Of a DNA stretch of 33,413 nt, positions 1-7,860 are shown piece after piece. The stretch spans positions 1 through 33,413 of the forward strand of contig JAJEEK010000083.1 in NCBI GenBank assembly GCA_022821065.1, read 5' to 3'. This DNA comes from Candidatus Poribacteria bacterium. GTDB taxonomy: Bacteria > Poribacteria > WGA-4E > WGA-3G. Positions within the stretch are counted from its first letter, which is position 1. Each line of letters opens with the position of its first letter. A program made the position numbers and the translations under genes. Below the pieces are notes generated by a model. It saw nothing but the letters and a program-made list of their open reading frames with translations, was not told where the DNA came from and did not search any database.

Positions 1-1029
1 GTCGTTATAGGATAGAACATTCCAATAGTAATACAACAGGGTTAATTGATTCTCTATAAATCCATCGCCGCTTGTCCATCCACTCGGACTGTCCATATCA
101 AACGTTGGATCATCTCCCGGAACAGGGTCGTTAGCCAAGAAGTTTTTTCGCTCTCTGTCGAACTCTTCATATATCTGCTTTATTTGATTGAGAGCAGATG
201 TTCCGCGGGCCCCCGAGGTATCTTCGGGGTGAGTTGTGGCAAGAATCATATTCGGATAGACGAAGACCAAGAATCCCCAAATAAATATTGACAGCATCAG
301 CGCGGTGTTGGTGCGGCGTGTTACGGATGAAATCAGTAACCCTATGAGGTAAAACACTGAAAGATACACAAACGATGATAGGACGATGCCACCAAGGCGG
401 AGAAAATCCTCAGTGCTCAAGGCAATTGAAGTCGATGTCGTTAGCAAAATTACCGCGAGGAGCAGGCTCATCAGCAACGGGACAAGCAAGCAGAGTATTG
501 CACTGGTGTATTTCGCAATCAGGATATGCCCGCGACGGACGGGATGCGTCAGAACGAGACGTAAGGTGCCGCGTTCGCGTTCTCCCGCAAGGGCATCATA
601 GGCGAATATGAGTGCAAGTAGACTGAGAACTACCTCAAAAATAAAGACAATATCAATGAAAGAAAAGATATTGAGAAACGAATTATCCGAACTGTCCATT
701 TCGGCATCCCACAGTGACGGAACAAAAGAATGCGACACCGCAATCTTGTTCCCCAGCCGTTTATCCAACCCAACATTGAACACGCTCAAGGGGTTCGGGG
801 GGCGATCAACGTACAATCTTCCCATCCCGGGCGAATAGGTGTGCCATCTATGCAATCTCTGCCGATGTGTCTCAATGGAGGTGTTGTAACTCTCCAATCG
901 ACGCTCGTAATCTTGGATGAGTACAGCGGTGGCGGCAACCACAAGCAAGAGTGTAATGAAAACTGCTGCAGCGAACCGGAACGTCATTAGATTGTCAAGC
1001 AGTTCTCGACGGATAAGCGTTATCAGCAT
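1..1029 (-). CDS. ABC-2 type transporter permease, C-terminus cut by window edge
   Basis: Reading the minus strand from an ATG at 1029 gives 343 open codons that run off the window at base 1, so only the N-terminal part is present. An AGAGGA ribosome site lies just upstream. The protein starts with MLITLIRREL, followed by a membrane segment (about residues 14-36), a soluble loop of about 80 residues, then further hydrophobic segments. The stretch DALAGERERGTLRLVLTHPV followed by RRGHILIAKY is typical of ABC-2 permeases of the NosY/GldF kind, which form the membrane part of ATP-driven exporters. The ATPase partner is not in the window and would be expected beyond base 1 or elsewhere. The substrate cannot be told from the sequence. 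The family call is fairly sure. Confidence 0.8.
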   Translation of the reverse strand, partial: MLITLIRRELLDNLMTFRFAAAVFITLLLVVAATAVLIQDYERRLESYNTSIETHRQRLHRWHTYSPGMGRLYVDRPPNPLSVFNVGLDKRLGNKIAVSHSFVPSLWDAEMDSSDNSFLNIFSFIDIVFIFEVVLSLLALIFAYDALAGERERGTLRLVLTHPVRRGHILIAKYTSAILCLLVPLLMSLLLAVILLTTSTSIALSTEDFLRLGGIVLSSFVYLSVFYLIGLLISSVTRRTNTALMLSIFIWGFLVFVYPNMILATTHPEDTSGARGTSALNQIKQIYEEFDRERKNFLANDPVPGDDPTFDMDSPSGWTSGDGFIENQLTLLYYYWNVLSYND

Positions 1030-1356
1030 CTTGTCTTCCTCTGTACAAATTTACGACTGGCGAAGTTTGAAACCTTGTCAACGATTCATACAAGGTATTG
1101 AGTGGTAGTTCATATTGGTATAGTATAACCCAATCTACCTATTTGTCTTCACTGAAATTTCTCTTTTCGCTTCGTCCCAACCTTCTGGATCATTATCTGA
1201 ATAGCGGATTATACGGATTTCGCGGATTTTTGGGGAACTTCTTGGCAAATATAGCGTAAATCGGGGTTACAAACCTCTCCCACAAACGAAGAAAGTATTT
1301 TGCCAAAAACTTTACACATCGGACGCAGCAGCTCGGAAGCAGTCTTTAAAAAACCT
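1030..1356. other. Intergenic region with short repeat and possible gene remnant
   Basis: No complete gene is seen. On the minus strand, an open stretch of about 44 codons without a start codon ends at a TAG near 1130 and reads KIREIRIIRYSDNDPEGWDE in its middle, which looks like coding sequence. It overlaps three copies of CGGATT spaced 9 bases apart (1205-1228). It may be the decayed end of a gene or a dispersed intergenic repeat. Nothing else could be supported here. Confidence 0.3.
1205..1228. repeat. Three CGGATT units with 9-base period
   Basis: CGGATT occurs at 1205, 1214 and 1223, in exact 9-base steps, inside the non-coding stretch between the permease and the PhyH gene. The period is a multiple of three and the minus strand reads through it as IREIRIIR, so it may be a remnant of repetitive coding sequence or a small intergenic repeat. 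Confidence 0.5.
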
Positions 1357-2175
1357 TCACTCAGGAACATCGACTTTAAAGCGATCTATAAGTTCGTTCA
1401 ACGCTTTTCGCTGTCCGTGGTCGCGACTTTCAAGCTCGTGAAGCGCGGTCGGGATCGCGTCTTTATGGGCATCAAACGGGAACCACCGAGACGAATCAAC
1501 GTGGTGAAACTGTTTCGCATAGACCCAACGTAAGAACACCGTCATACGCGGATAGGCATCGTGATTCCAGCGTCGTCCGGCGTGCCGTAAGTTCGGCAGA
1601 AACACGATGAAGTCGCCAGCATTCACTGGAACACTGTGGACCGTCGGCGGTGGATCGTCCATCGTGATGTGTTCAGGATACTGGAAGTTGGATTTGTGGC
1701 TTCCCGGAATGCACGCAAACCCGTTACCGGGTGGGACATCCACTAACGAAACGGAGAGATTAAAAAAACTTGCGAAGACCTCATCGTTGGCGACTTGGTA
1801 CTGATGATACGGACTTCTGAACCACCCTTTGTGTCCACCGTGGAGTTCCAAACCGTCAGCGTTGGAATAGCAGATATTCGCCACGACATCAAAAACGCGT
1901 GGATGGTTCCATGTCAACGCAGTCACAACCCGTAATATCTCTGGGTTCAAAATAAGCCGTTGGAACGCCTCATGTCCGTAATGCATATTATAGACCCACC
2001 ACGGCTTTCCCTCCGGCGCATTGATTCGCATAGGTGGCTTGAAATCTGCCTCGTCCCATTCGGACCAGGCAAACATCTGCGCTTTCATCAATTCGACATC
2101 CGCCTTCGGTACGGCGTTTCGGACGACAAAATAACCGAGCAGATCAAGGTACCATTTTTCTTCTTGTGTTAGCAT
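1357..2175 (-). CDS. PhyH-like Fe(II)/2-oxoglutarate oxygenase with HGG instead of HxD
   Basis: This 272-residue protein belongs to the phytanoyl-CoA dioxygenase (PhyH) family of cupin-fold Fe(II)/2-oxoglutarate enzymes, which usually hydroxylate small molecules. It aligns along its length with the product of the gene just upstream (2169-3041): shared features include the N-terminal EEKW-Y-DL-GY block, the LVDVP..NGF.CIP..HKS core, the distal iron-ligand histidine (H198, LRHAG) and the 2OG-binding arginine (YPR, R210). The proximal iron motif differs: the paralogue has H-R-D, this protein has H112-G113-G114. Loss of the carboxylate ligand is the pattern of SyrB2-type Fe/2OG halogenases, but could also mark a non-iron or inactive member. 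The ATG overlaps the upstream stop by 7 nt, so translation is coupled. The substrate is unknown. Confidence 0.85.
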   Translation of the reverse strand: MLTQEEKWYLDLLGYFVVRNAVPKADVELMKAQMFAWSEWDEADFKPPMRINAPEGKPWWVYNMHYGHEAFQRLILNPEILRVVTALTWNHPRVFDVVANICYSNADGLELHGGHKGWFRSPYHQYQVANDEVFASFFNLSVSLVDVPPGNGFACIPGSHKSNFQYPEHITMDDPPPTVHSVPVNAGDFIVFLPNLRHAGRRWNHDAYPRMTVFLRWVYAKQFHHVDSSRWFPFDAHKDAIPTALHELESRDHGQRKALNELIDRFKVDVPE

Positions 2176-3041
2176 AACGCCTCTCCCCTTTCCATCTTTT
2201 CGAGGATCCGTTTGGCAAACCCCTTCTCGCTCCGTTGAACGGATTCTAATTCGTATTGATCGTCAGAAATGCAGTGCCGGTGTGTTTCTATGGGGAGGTT
2301 ATAGTTCTCATTGAAGTAGAAACTGAATTGGTAGCGATTGAAAACGACGCGACGCGGATAATCTTCTTTCCAAAACTTTGCGCCGTGCATCAGTCGTGAA
2401 GAAAAAATGAGGCAATCGCCTGCCTTCAATTCAAACGTAATTGCAGGTGCCCACTCATTATCAATGTCAAGCGTCGGAGGTAGTTTGATCTGCGATTTAT
2501 GTGTGCTCGGGATGCACATAAAACCGTTGTCCTTCGGTACATCAACGAGCGTTACGGCGGTGTTGACATAATTGCTGTAGATCTGACCGTTCCCGGCTTG
2601 GTAATCGTTATGCGGGTTACGGAACCCGTCCGGAAAGTCAAAACCGCTCGTGTCGCGGTGAAGTCTCTCCTTTTGGCCTTCAGGGATAGGACGTTGCTTC
2701 TGCAAGACGAGCGCGCAATTGAAAAGTCTCGGACGGTTCCACATCAAGCCCCTCACAATCCGCATCACCTTCTCATTGAGCGATAACCGCTCGAAAATCC
2801 GATCACCGTACTGGACATTGTTCAGCACACCACTGTATTCGTCTTGCGTGACGTTTACAGGTTCAGGCACGATTTCAGGTTGCGCAAACCATCTATTTGC
2901 AATCTCAAGCATCTGTTCTACTTCTGCTGGCGATACCACCTGCCGAAGCACTAAATAGCCAAACAGATCGTAATGCCATTTCTCCTCCTCCGTTAGCGTA
3001 GAGGCAAGATCAATAGCACTGTCTGCACCGCGAATTAACAT
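2169..3041 (-). CDS. Phytanoyl-CoA dioxygenase (PhyH) family oxygenase
   Basis: The 290-residue product is a PhyH-family Fe(II)/2-oxoglutarate dioxygenase with a complete active-site set: H128-R-D130 (LHRDTSG) as the HxD iron motif, H219 as the distal ligand (SRLMHG) and R230 (YPRR) for 2-oxoglutarate. It probably hydroxylates a small organic substrate in the cytoplasm; the substrate cannot be predicted. The ATG at 3041 has an AGGAG site 7 nt upstream. It lies 35 nt after the lipoprotein gene stop and overlaps the next PhyH gene by 7 nt, so the three genes probably share the promoter at 3714-3742. The two PhyH genes look like an old tandem duplication that has diverged strongly. Confidence 0.88.
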   Translation of the reverse strand: MLIRGADSAIDLASTLTEEEKWHYDLFGYLVLRQVVSPAEVEQMLEIANRWFAQPEIVPEPVNVTQDEYSGVLNNVQYGDRIFERLSLNEKVMRIVRGLMWNRPRLFNCALVLQKQRPIPEGQKERLHRDTSGFDFPDGFRNPHNDYQAGNGQIYSNYVNTAVTLVDVPKDNGFMCIPSTHKSQIKLPPTLDIDNEWAPAITFELKAGDCLIFSSRLMHGAKFWKEDYPRRVVFNRYQFSFYFNENYNLPIETHRHCISDDQYELESVQRSEKGFAKRILEKMERGEALC

Positions 3042-3076
3042 ACTGTCTCCTACTTCTCCAGTTCCAAGCCATATTC

Positions 3077-3670
3077 CTAAAAATGGAAGGTTATATTGGC
3101 ATTTTCGCCCCCTGGCGTGGCGGCAGTGGAAATCTTCGATTCAGCGACAACTCTATCTTTAACTGTATCAACGAGCTCACATTGGAAGCCGAGCTCGCCA
3201 TCAGTGTCATGCGAAAATTCGCCGCGCAAAAGGTAGATACCACCGGCTTTCATATCCGCAGAGAATGTTGACAGAATTTGCCTGTCTCTCAGCTTATGCT
3301 CATGAAAAGCTTCATATATAACCGCGAGTGACATGTTGTGTTTTCCGGGGACAACCAAAACCTCGTTAATGGCGAGATCTTTGCCCAACTCAATTTTCTC
3401 GCTTAAGGCTAACCGACCATCAATTCGCAACACAATAAGGTCAGACCGTTGCATCCATTCACCCTCTGTATCAATTTGGATAACAGCGAGTTCAGATTTT
3501 GGCAGCTGCGGCACCTCATACGCACGCTCTGACACAAACAGCGTGCCACAACCGATAAACGGTAGAGACAAGAGGATACCTGTGAGTAGAATAAGGACGC
3601 TCAATTTCGGTTTCATCTGCTGCGTTCTGGTGTTATTAATGTGATGGTGTGTCCACTTATCGCGTTTCAT
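3077..3670 (-). CDS. Predicted lipoprotein of unknown function
   Basis: The product has 197 residues if started at the ATG at 3670, which has a GGAGGG ribosome site 7 nt upstream. An open frame extends further upstream to 3742, but that overlaps the -35/-10 promoter at 3714-3742, so the longer start is unlikely. Residues about 19-40 form a hydrophobic segment (KPKLSVLILLTGILLSLPF) ending in the lipobox-like IGC. This suggests export and lipid anchoring, with an unusually long N-terminal region before the hydrophobic core. The mature part is beta-rich with no family recognised. It contains a pattern of the type VLRIDGRL...LVVPGKHNMSLAV, reminiscent of small periplasmic domains that set out a value in an envelope protein. 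It is first in the run with the two PhyH genes. Confidence 0.65.
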   Translation of the reverse strand: MKRDKWTHHHINNTRTQQMKPKLSVLILLTGILLSLPFIGCGTLFVSERAYEVPQLPKSELAVIQIDTEGEWMQRSDLIVLRIDGRLALSEKIELGKDLAINEVLVVPGKHNMSLAVIYEAFHEHKLRDRQILSTFSADMKAGGIYLLRGEFSHDTDGELGFQCELVDTVKDRVVAESKISTAATPGGENANITFHF

Positions 3671-3713
3671 TCTTTTTCCCTCCAACAATTTGGATGAACT
3701 TAATCTGGCACAA

Positions 3714-3742
3714 ATTATACGACTCAACTGAATTGTTGTCAA
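3714..3742 (-). promoter_or_regulatory. Consensus sigma70-type promoter for lipoprotein-PhyH-PhyH operon
   Basis: On the minus strand TTGACA (3742-3737) is followed after exactly 17 bases by TATAAT (3719-3714), a perfect match to the housekeeping consensus. The expected transcript start is near 3707, giving a leader of about 37 nt before the ATG at 3670. It excludes the longer ATG at 3742 as the translation start. Confidence 0.8.
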
Positions 3743-3772
3743 TTGAAATAGGGTTTACGCCCCATCTTACGC

Positions 3773-3801
3773 TTGACATAAAGACGGAATTGACAGATAA
3801 T
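3773..3801 (+). promoter_or_regulatory. Sigma70-type promoter for the PmoA-family gene
   Basis: TTGACA (3773-3778), a 17-base spacer and GATAAT (3796-3801) stand on the plus strand. The TTG start of the PmoA-family gene lies 88 nt downstream of the -10 box. It is divergent from the promoter at 3714-3742, with about 30 bases between the two -35 boxes, so a shared regulator binding between them is possible. Confidence 0.7.
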
Positions 3802-3888
3802 TTAAGCAGCAATCAGAGAAAACCTTGTTTACTGATAACTGGATGAAACTGATGTGAACAGTACGCTTAACTGAACAGGAGTTAACCA

Positions 3889-5034
3889 TTGACCAAAAAT
3901 CGAAATGTAACCATCAAAATTGAGGCAGGTTCGATCAAGCGGCACAATGACCTCGTCCGCCTGCCCTTCAAACCCAAACATTATTTTTCCGATTGGCAAG
4001 AAGGGACTTCACAACTTGAGATGTCCATCACGGATGCAGACGGTCATGGCTCCGGTGAGAATGTTCCATGTCAATTCGAGCCGACGCTACGTGAACTTGC
4101 ATGGCAGACAGGCGAACTTCCGGCAGAGGGATCGGCATATTACGCGATCCGACAGACCCATGCGCAGCCATCAAAAACCCGCTATCAAATCGAACAGAAA
4201 CCGGCACATCTGCTCATTTCTGCCGATGCCGCGTTATTCGCACGATACAACTTCCTCGGGGTCTGGAAGCCTTACTTTTGGCCCCTCAACGCGAATCATG
4301 GGACTGTTGTCCGCGGGGCTGGCGGCAGTGACCATCCGCACCACACAGGACTTTATCTCGCCTACGGTGGACACGGTGAAGGCGGGTCCGCGAATATCTG
4401 GTCCGATTGGGATGAACCCCCTTACGGCCCCTGCGGGAAGACGCTGCACCAACGCTTCGTCCGAATCACGCAAGGGAACGTCTACGCCGAATTCGTCGAA
4501 GACCTGATCCATGTCAAGGGGGATGGTGACGTTATCATGACAGAAACGCGGACGGCGCGGGTATGGTATGCCGACGATACGCGCCGGTTTCTCGAAATTA
4601 TGCACGAAACGACACCACCACTCGACATCGGCGATCGGCAATTCCTCTGTGTAGCACGTTTGAATCCGTCAATGGGTATCCCGAAGGAAGGACACGTTGA
4701 AAATTCTGAAGGACAGATCGGTAGAACAACGGTGCATCATCAACGCGCGCGATGGTGCGATTTAGGCGGCACCGTCGGAGATGGCGTGGCAGGTATCGCC
4801 CTGTTTGACCACCCAGAAAATGCTGAACATCCGGGCTTCTTCGGCGAAATCGCTGTACCAGAACAGATGAGCATCCTCCACCATCCGCCTGATGAGTTGG
4901 AAGATGACTGTTTCCGTCTGCGATTTGGAGTCTATGTCCACGAAGGTGTTACGCCAACGGCAGATGTCGAACGACATTACCAATGCTACGTCAACCCGGT
5001 GCAGGCGGAAGTCTTAACAGACGCAGATATTTAA
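3889..5034 (+). CDS. PmoA/DUF6807 family protein
   Basis: The 381-residue product matches the family annotated as PmoA-like (DUF6807), seen in the block WKPYFWPLNANHGTVVRGAG and in SDHPHHTGLYLAYGGHGEG (around residues 125-165), with the histidine-rich DHPHH signature. Despite its name this family has no shown role in methane oxidation; members are common in bacteria that degrade complex glycans and often neighbour Gfo/Idh oxidoreductases, as here. The start is a TTG with an AGGAG site 7 nt upstream. No signal peptide is seen, so it is probably cytoplasmic. It has its own promoter (3773-3801) and converges on the PhyH gene that ends at 5090. The exact reaction is unknown. Confidence 0.8.
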   Translation: MTKNRNVTIKIEAGSIKRHNDLVRLPFKPKHYFSDWQEGTSQLEMSITDADGHGSGENVPCQFEPTLRELAWQTGELPAEGSAYYAIRQTHAQPSKTRYQIEQKPAHLLISADAALFARYNFLGVWKPYFWPLNANHGTVVRGAGGSDHPHHTGLYLAYGGHGEGGSANIWSDWDEPPYGPCGKTLHQRFVRITQGNVYAEFVEDLIHVKGDGDVIMTETRTARVWYADDTRRFLEIMHETTPPLDIGDRQFLCVARLNPSMGIPKEGHVENSEGQIGRTTVHHQRARWCDLGGTVGDGVAGIALFDHPENAEHPGFFGEIAVPEQMSILHHPPDELEDDCFRLRFGVYVHEGVTPTADVERHYQCYVNPVQAEVLTDADI

Positions 5035-5089
5035 GCAATAACAGCACCAAACCGCAACCAAAGCGGTCTGTCATATCAGATGCGTCAAT

Positions 5090-5908
5090 TCACGCCCGCC
5101 GCCTGTTGTACTTGACATCCAGCTCGCGAAGGAGTGCCAGCGTATCTTCAAACGACAGTTCACCGGTTGAAGCCGTGTGTGCGAGGTAATCGCGTGTCTT
5201 ATCGTTGAGCAGACCGTAAAAGGCGCGCACCTCACCCTCGGGATGGTCTCGCCAAAGTTCGACAGGTATCAACGAATCCTCGCTCAAGTACGGACGGTTC
5301 GGATGCCCGTAATAGACTTGCACCGTCTTCCGTTCTGCCTGCGTCGGACGCGTCGTAGCGGTGTGTAAGACACCAATATTGAAGAGTATGGCTGTCCCAG
5401 CGGGTCCGTACAAATCGACAATTCCGCCACGCGCTAACTGCGCGTCTGTTTCGAGAATCTCAGCTTCCACCCATTCCGGTGATAACGAGAAACAGTGCGT
5501 CGTCTCATCAACATCGGTCAGATAGAGCATCAACTGCATGAATCCGATACGCAACGGGTGTTCAAGCCAGTGCCTCGGACCATCTCGATGCCAGCCGCGA
5601 TGCAGCGCATCATCGTACGCTGCCATGTGCCGGATACAGATTTCTGAAAAGCATGGCGCATTGCCCATCAGCGTGTATAAGCAATCCATGACAATCGGAT
5701 GCCGAATCACAGTGTCGAATTCAGGTGCAGTCAGAAGCGCATCGCAATTCACGGTCTGGTGATGTCCGATGCGATACCAATGATCTTCAACTTCAGTGCG
5801 GTCCCGATCAAAGACATCGACAAAATGTGCGACCTCGGCATCGCTCAGAATCTTACCGAGTGAGATATAGCCATTCTCTTTAAAAAACGCATAATCTACT
5901 GGATTCAT
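5090..5908 (-). CDS. Phytanoyl-CoA dioxygenase (PhyH) family oxygenase
   Basis: This 272-residue protein is a PhyH-family Fe(II)/2-oxoglutarate oxygenase with the full set of active-site residues: H107-R-D109 (GWHRDGPRH), distal H182 (GVLHTATTR) and R193 for 2-oxoglutarate. The N-terminus (FFKENGYISLGKILSDAEV) is typical of the family. It is not close to the other three PhyH proteins of the window, so the copies are not recent duplicates. No ribosome site precedes the ATG at 5908; instead a TATAAT box ends 7 nt upstream, which would give a leaderless or nearly leaderless mRNA. It lies after the Gfo/Idh gene (57-base gap) on the same strand. The substrate is not known. Confidence 0.85.
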   Translation of the reverse strand: MNPVDYAFFKENGYISLGKILSDAEVAHFVDVFDRDRTEVEDHWYRIGHHQTVNCDALLTAPEFDTVIRHPIVMDCLYTLMGNAPCFSEICIRHMAAYDDALHRGWHRDGPRHWLEHPLRIGFMQLMLYLTDVDETTHCFSLSPEWVEAEILETDAQLARGGIVDLYGPAGTAILFNIGVLHTATTRPTQAERKTVQVYYGHPNRPYLSEDSLIPVELWRDHPEGEVRAFYGLLNDKTRDYLAHTASTGELSFEDTLALLRELDVKYNRRRA

Positions 5909-5915
5909 GTTTTTA

Positions 5916-5921
5916 ATTATA
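5916..5921 (-). promoter_or_regulatory. TATAAT box 7 nt from the PhyH start codon (possible leaderless promoter)
   Basis: The minus strand reads TATAAT, seven bases (TAAAAAC), then the ATG of the PhyH gene at 5908. Transcripts normally start about 7 nt after the -10 box, so the mRNA would begin at or next to the ATG. No Shine-Dalgarno sequence is present. A convincing -35 box was not found, so the call is tentative. Confidence 0.4.
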
Positions 5922-5964
5922 CCTTGCGGAAAAACGACGTGCGTTTAGGTTTCAATGTGCCTTC

Positions 5965-7071
5965 CTAAGAACCCGCCTGCAATCTCCGAACTCGAGCAGG
6001 CGTGTCGTCACCCCGAATCTCTGATGAAAGGATCTGGAGGCTCCGGTCTTCAACCGGCAGCGCAACTTTTACACCCCCACGGCGATGCGATTCTCGGAGC
6101 GCGACCGCTACCTCTAACGCCTCGCGTCCATCTTCACCCGAACACTTCGGAGAACCCCCATTCTCAATAGCGTTAATGAGATCTTCAACAATCGTCAGAC
6201 CCATACCTTGCATCCGTACAGGCCACGGGAACGGACACCTCGCAGGCACTCCCCGTCCACGCCGTCCACCGGGCACCATACGAATCAACTCAAACGTCTC
6301 GGCATTGTTAACAGAACGGATTCGCCCCGTTGTCCCGATGACATCGACCTCCCAGGGTGCAGCACCACAAGCCGTGCTCCGCAGGTATCCACGTACACCG
6401 TTATTAAAAACGAGGTAGCCGTTTCCCTGCAGATCACTTTCACCCGCGGCGGCTTCATCGGACTGCATCTCACCGAAGACCCATTCCACGTTCCCACCCG
6501 CCATATAGCGCAGAATATCAATGGCATGACTACCGTTATGTGAGAGTCCGCATTGCGCGTAGACCGTCACCTGAAGCACGTCACCGATTTCGCCTTCGTC
6601 TATCAATTTTCGGGCTTCACTAAAGAACGGATTCCAGCGGCGCGCGCAGTTGATCGCCAACGCGACACCTTCTGATCGGCAGGTCTCCACCATTTCGTCT
6701 GCCTCAGCGAGACTCAGCGAAATCGGTTTCTCTGCCCAGATCGCTTTCACACCGGCACGCGCGGCATCTTGCACAATAGTCGATCGACCCCGTGCCGTCG
6801 TGCAAACACTGACGATGTCGAGATTCTCCTTCTCCAGCATCTCACGATAATCGCTGTAGATATGCGCTGAACCCAATCCCCACCGTTCACCGAAAATCGC
6901 GCCCTGTTCGGCATGCAGATCCGCACCCGATACCAGTTCCACATTCGGTGCCGCGTGGTAGGTCGGACCGTGGCAATACGGCAGAAATAGAGACCCGCCT
7001 TGCGTGATCTCATCATCAAAAGTGCTTCCCATACGCCCCAAACCGATTACACCTGCTCGATAAGTCGCCAT
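5965..7071 (-). CDS. Gfo/Idh/MocA family NAD(P)-dependent oxidoreductase
   Basis: The 368-residue product starts with the Rossmann dinucleotide-binding motif AGVIGLGRMGS (residues 6-16) and carries the family's E114-K115-P116 motif (WAEKPISLSL), followed by a typical C-terminal domain with NCARRWNPFF and SHAIDILRYMAGG. These cytoplasmic enzymes oxidise or reduce sugars, inositols and their derivatives with NAD(P). An AGGAG site precedes the ATG at 7071. It is followed after 57 bases by a PhyH gene on the same strand. Together with the PmoA-family gene, this fits oxidative sugar metabolism. The substrate cannot be assigned. Confidence 0.88.
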   Translation of the reverse strand: MATYRAGVIGLGRMGSTFDDEITQGGSLFLPYCHGPTYHAAPNVELVSGADLHAEQGAIFGERWGLGSAHIYSDYREMLEKENLDIVSVCTTARGRSTIVQDAARAGVKAIWAEKPISLSLAEADEMVETCRSEGVALAINCARRWNPFFSEARKLIDEGEIGDVLQVTVYAQCGLSHNGSHAIDILRYMAGGNVEWVFGEMQSDEAAAGESDLQGNGYLVFNNGVRGYLRSTACGAAPWEVDVIGTTGRIRSVNNAETFELIRMVPGGRRGRGVPARCPFPWPVRMQGMGLTIVEDLINAIENGGSPKCSGEDGREALEVAVALRESHRRGGVKVALPVEDRSLQILSSEIRGDDTPARVRRLQAGS

Positions 7072-7095
7072 CTTTTTCTCCTTTTTTGGTAAAAT

Positions 7096-7209
7096 TCAAA
7101 GACCACTCTCCGACACAGCTGCCGAGACAACATCAGCAGACTTCGTACTAAATAGTGTAAGACCGCCCCAATCCGATACGGCTTCATCTGGATCCTCAGC
7201 GTCTAATAT
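7096..7209 (-). other. Possible gene remnant upstream of the oxidoreductase
   Basis: In the gap between the NUDIX and Gfo/Idh genes, the minus strand has 37 open codons between two stops with no start codon, containing DWGGLTLFSTKSADVVSAAV. It resembles coding sequence and might be the tail of a lost gene, but the length is short enough for chance. No homologue was recognised. Confidence 0.2.
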
Positions 7210-7224
7210 TTATTTTACCACAAT

Positions 7225-7848
7225 TCAGATTCTCTCATAGACAAAATCCAACCACCTATCTTGCGGCGGTATAATATCGGGTTTCGGCGAAAGCGGTGTC
7301 CAATACGGGTTGAAAATGTGTCCTCTATCACTTTTCAATTCCCATATATCTTCTGTGTCCTCTTGTGTGCTTAACAAGAAAAAATGCCTTGTCTTCCGCA
7401 CACCTATATTTTCATTCGGTACCCATCCCGTAATATTATAGCAGATACACGTCGGGTTAGGATGCTTATCATATTCAATATATGAGATATGCGTAAAATC
7501 TTCCTGTGTAGAATGGTAATTGACAGTCAATCCCTTCGTGAGTTTTTCCTTGTAAGGCATCGCGTTTAAATCGGGTTGAATATAAACCTGCGTCGTCTCC
7601 GCGATTATCCGCTCACCTTCCGCCAACTCATTTTCAAAACAACCCAGATATGCCTCAATCTCCACAAATTGTAAACCCGTTTCCTCATAAACCTCTCTCT
7701 GGACAGCAGTTTCGAGGTTCTCACCCGCCTCAACAGTCCCTGCCGGAATCTGGATCCCCGCAGTCGGATGTTTAAAGACAAGCAGCTCTTTGACCGCATT
7801 TCTCTCGCGGACGATAAACGCGGTAACTTTTTGGATAACCTTGTTCAC
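7225..7848 (-). CDS. NUDIX hydrolase
   Basis: The 207-residue protein has a perfect Nudix box, G-x5-E-x7-REVxEExGL, at residues 37-59 (G37, E43, R51, E52, E55, E56, G58), the Mg-binding and catalytic helix of enzymes that cleave nucleoside diphosphates linked to another group. The long C-terminal part (residues about 110-207, ending RWLDFVYERI) is not part of the core Nudix fold and is not recognised. The ATG at 7848 is 12 nt after the stop of the unknown helical protein, so it is probably the last gene of that operon. Which nucleotide derivative it cleaves is unknown. The context with a phosphohistidine swivel domain suggests phosphoryl or nucleotide chemistry, which is an inference. Confidence 0.88.
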   Translation of the reverse strand: MNKVIQKVTAFIVRERNAVKELLVFKHPTAGIQIPAGTVEAGENLETAVQREVYEETGLQFVEIEAYLGCFENELAEGERIIAETTQVYIQPDLNAMPYKEKLTKGLTVNYHSTQEDFTHISYIEYDKHPNPTCICYNITGWVPNENIGVRKTRHFFLLSTQEDTEDIWELKSDRGHIFNPYWTPLSPKPDIIPPQDRWLDFVYERI

Positions 7849-7860
7849 CTGTATATCTCC

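Noticed and set aside
3920..4507. 195-codon plus-strand open frame
   Set aside because: It overlaps the PmoA-family gene in another frame, has no family pattern and a composition rich in Ser, Arg and Thr typical of a shadow frame.
3889..5034. Reading PmoA as particulate methane monooxygenase subunit
   Set aside because: The protein has no membrane segments and matches DUF6807, which only shares the name; it says nothing on methane use.
5035..5089. Bidirectional terminator between the PmoA-family and PhyH genes
   Set aside because: The only inverted repeat (ACCGC with GCGGT, 7-base loop) is 5 bases long and lacks a T run.
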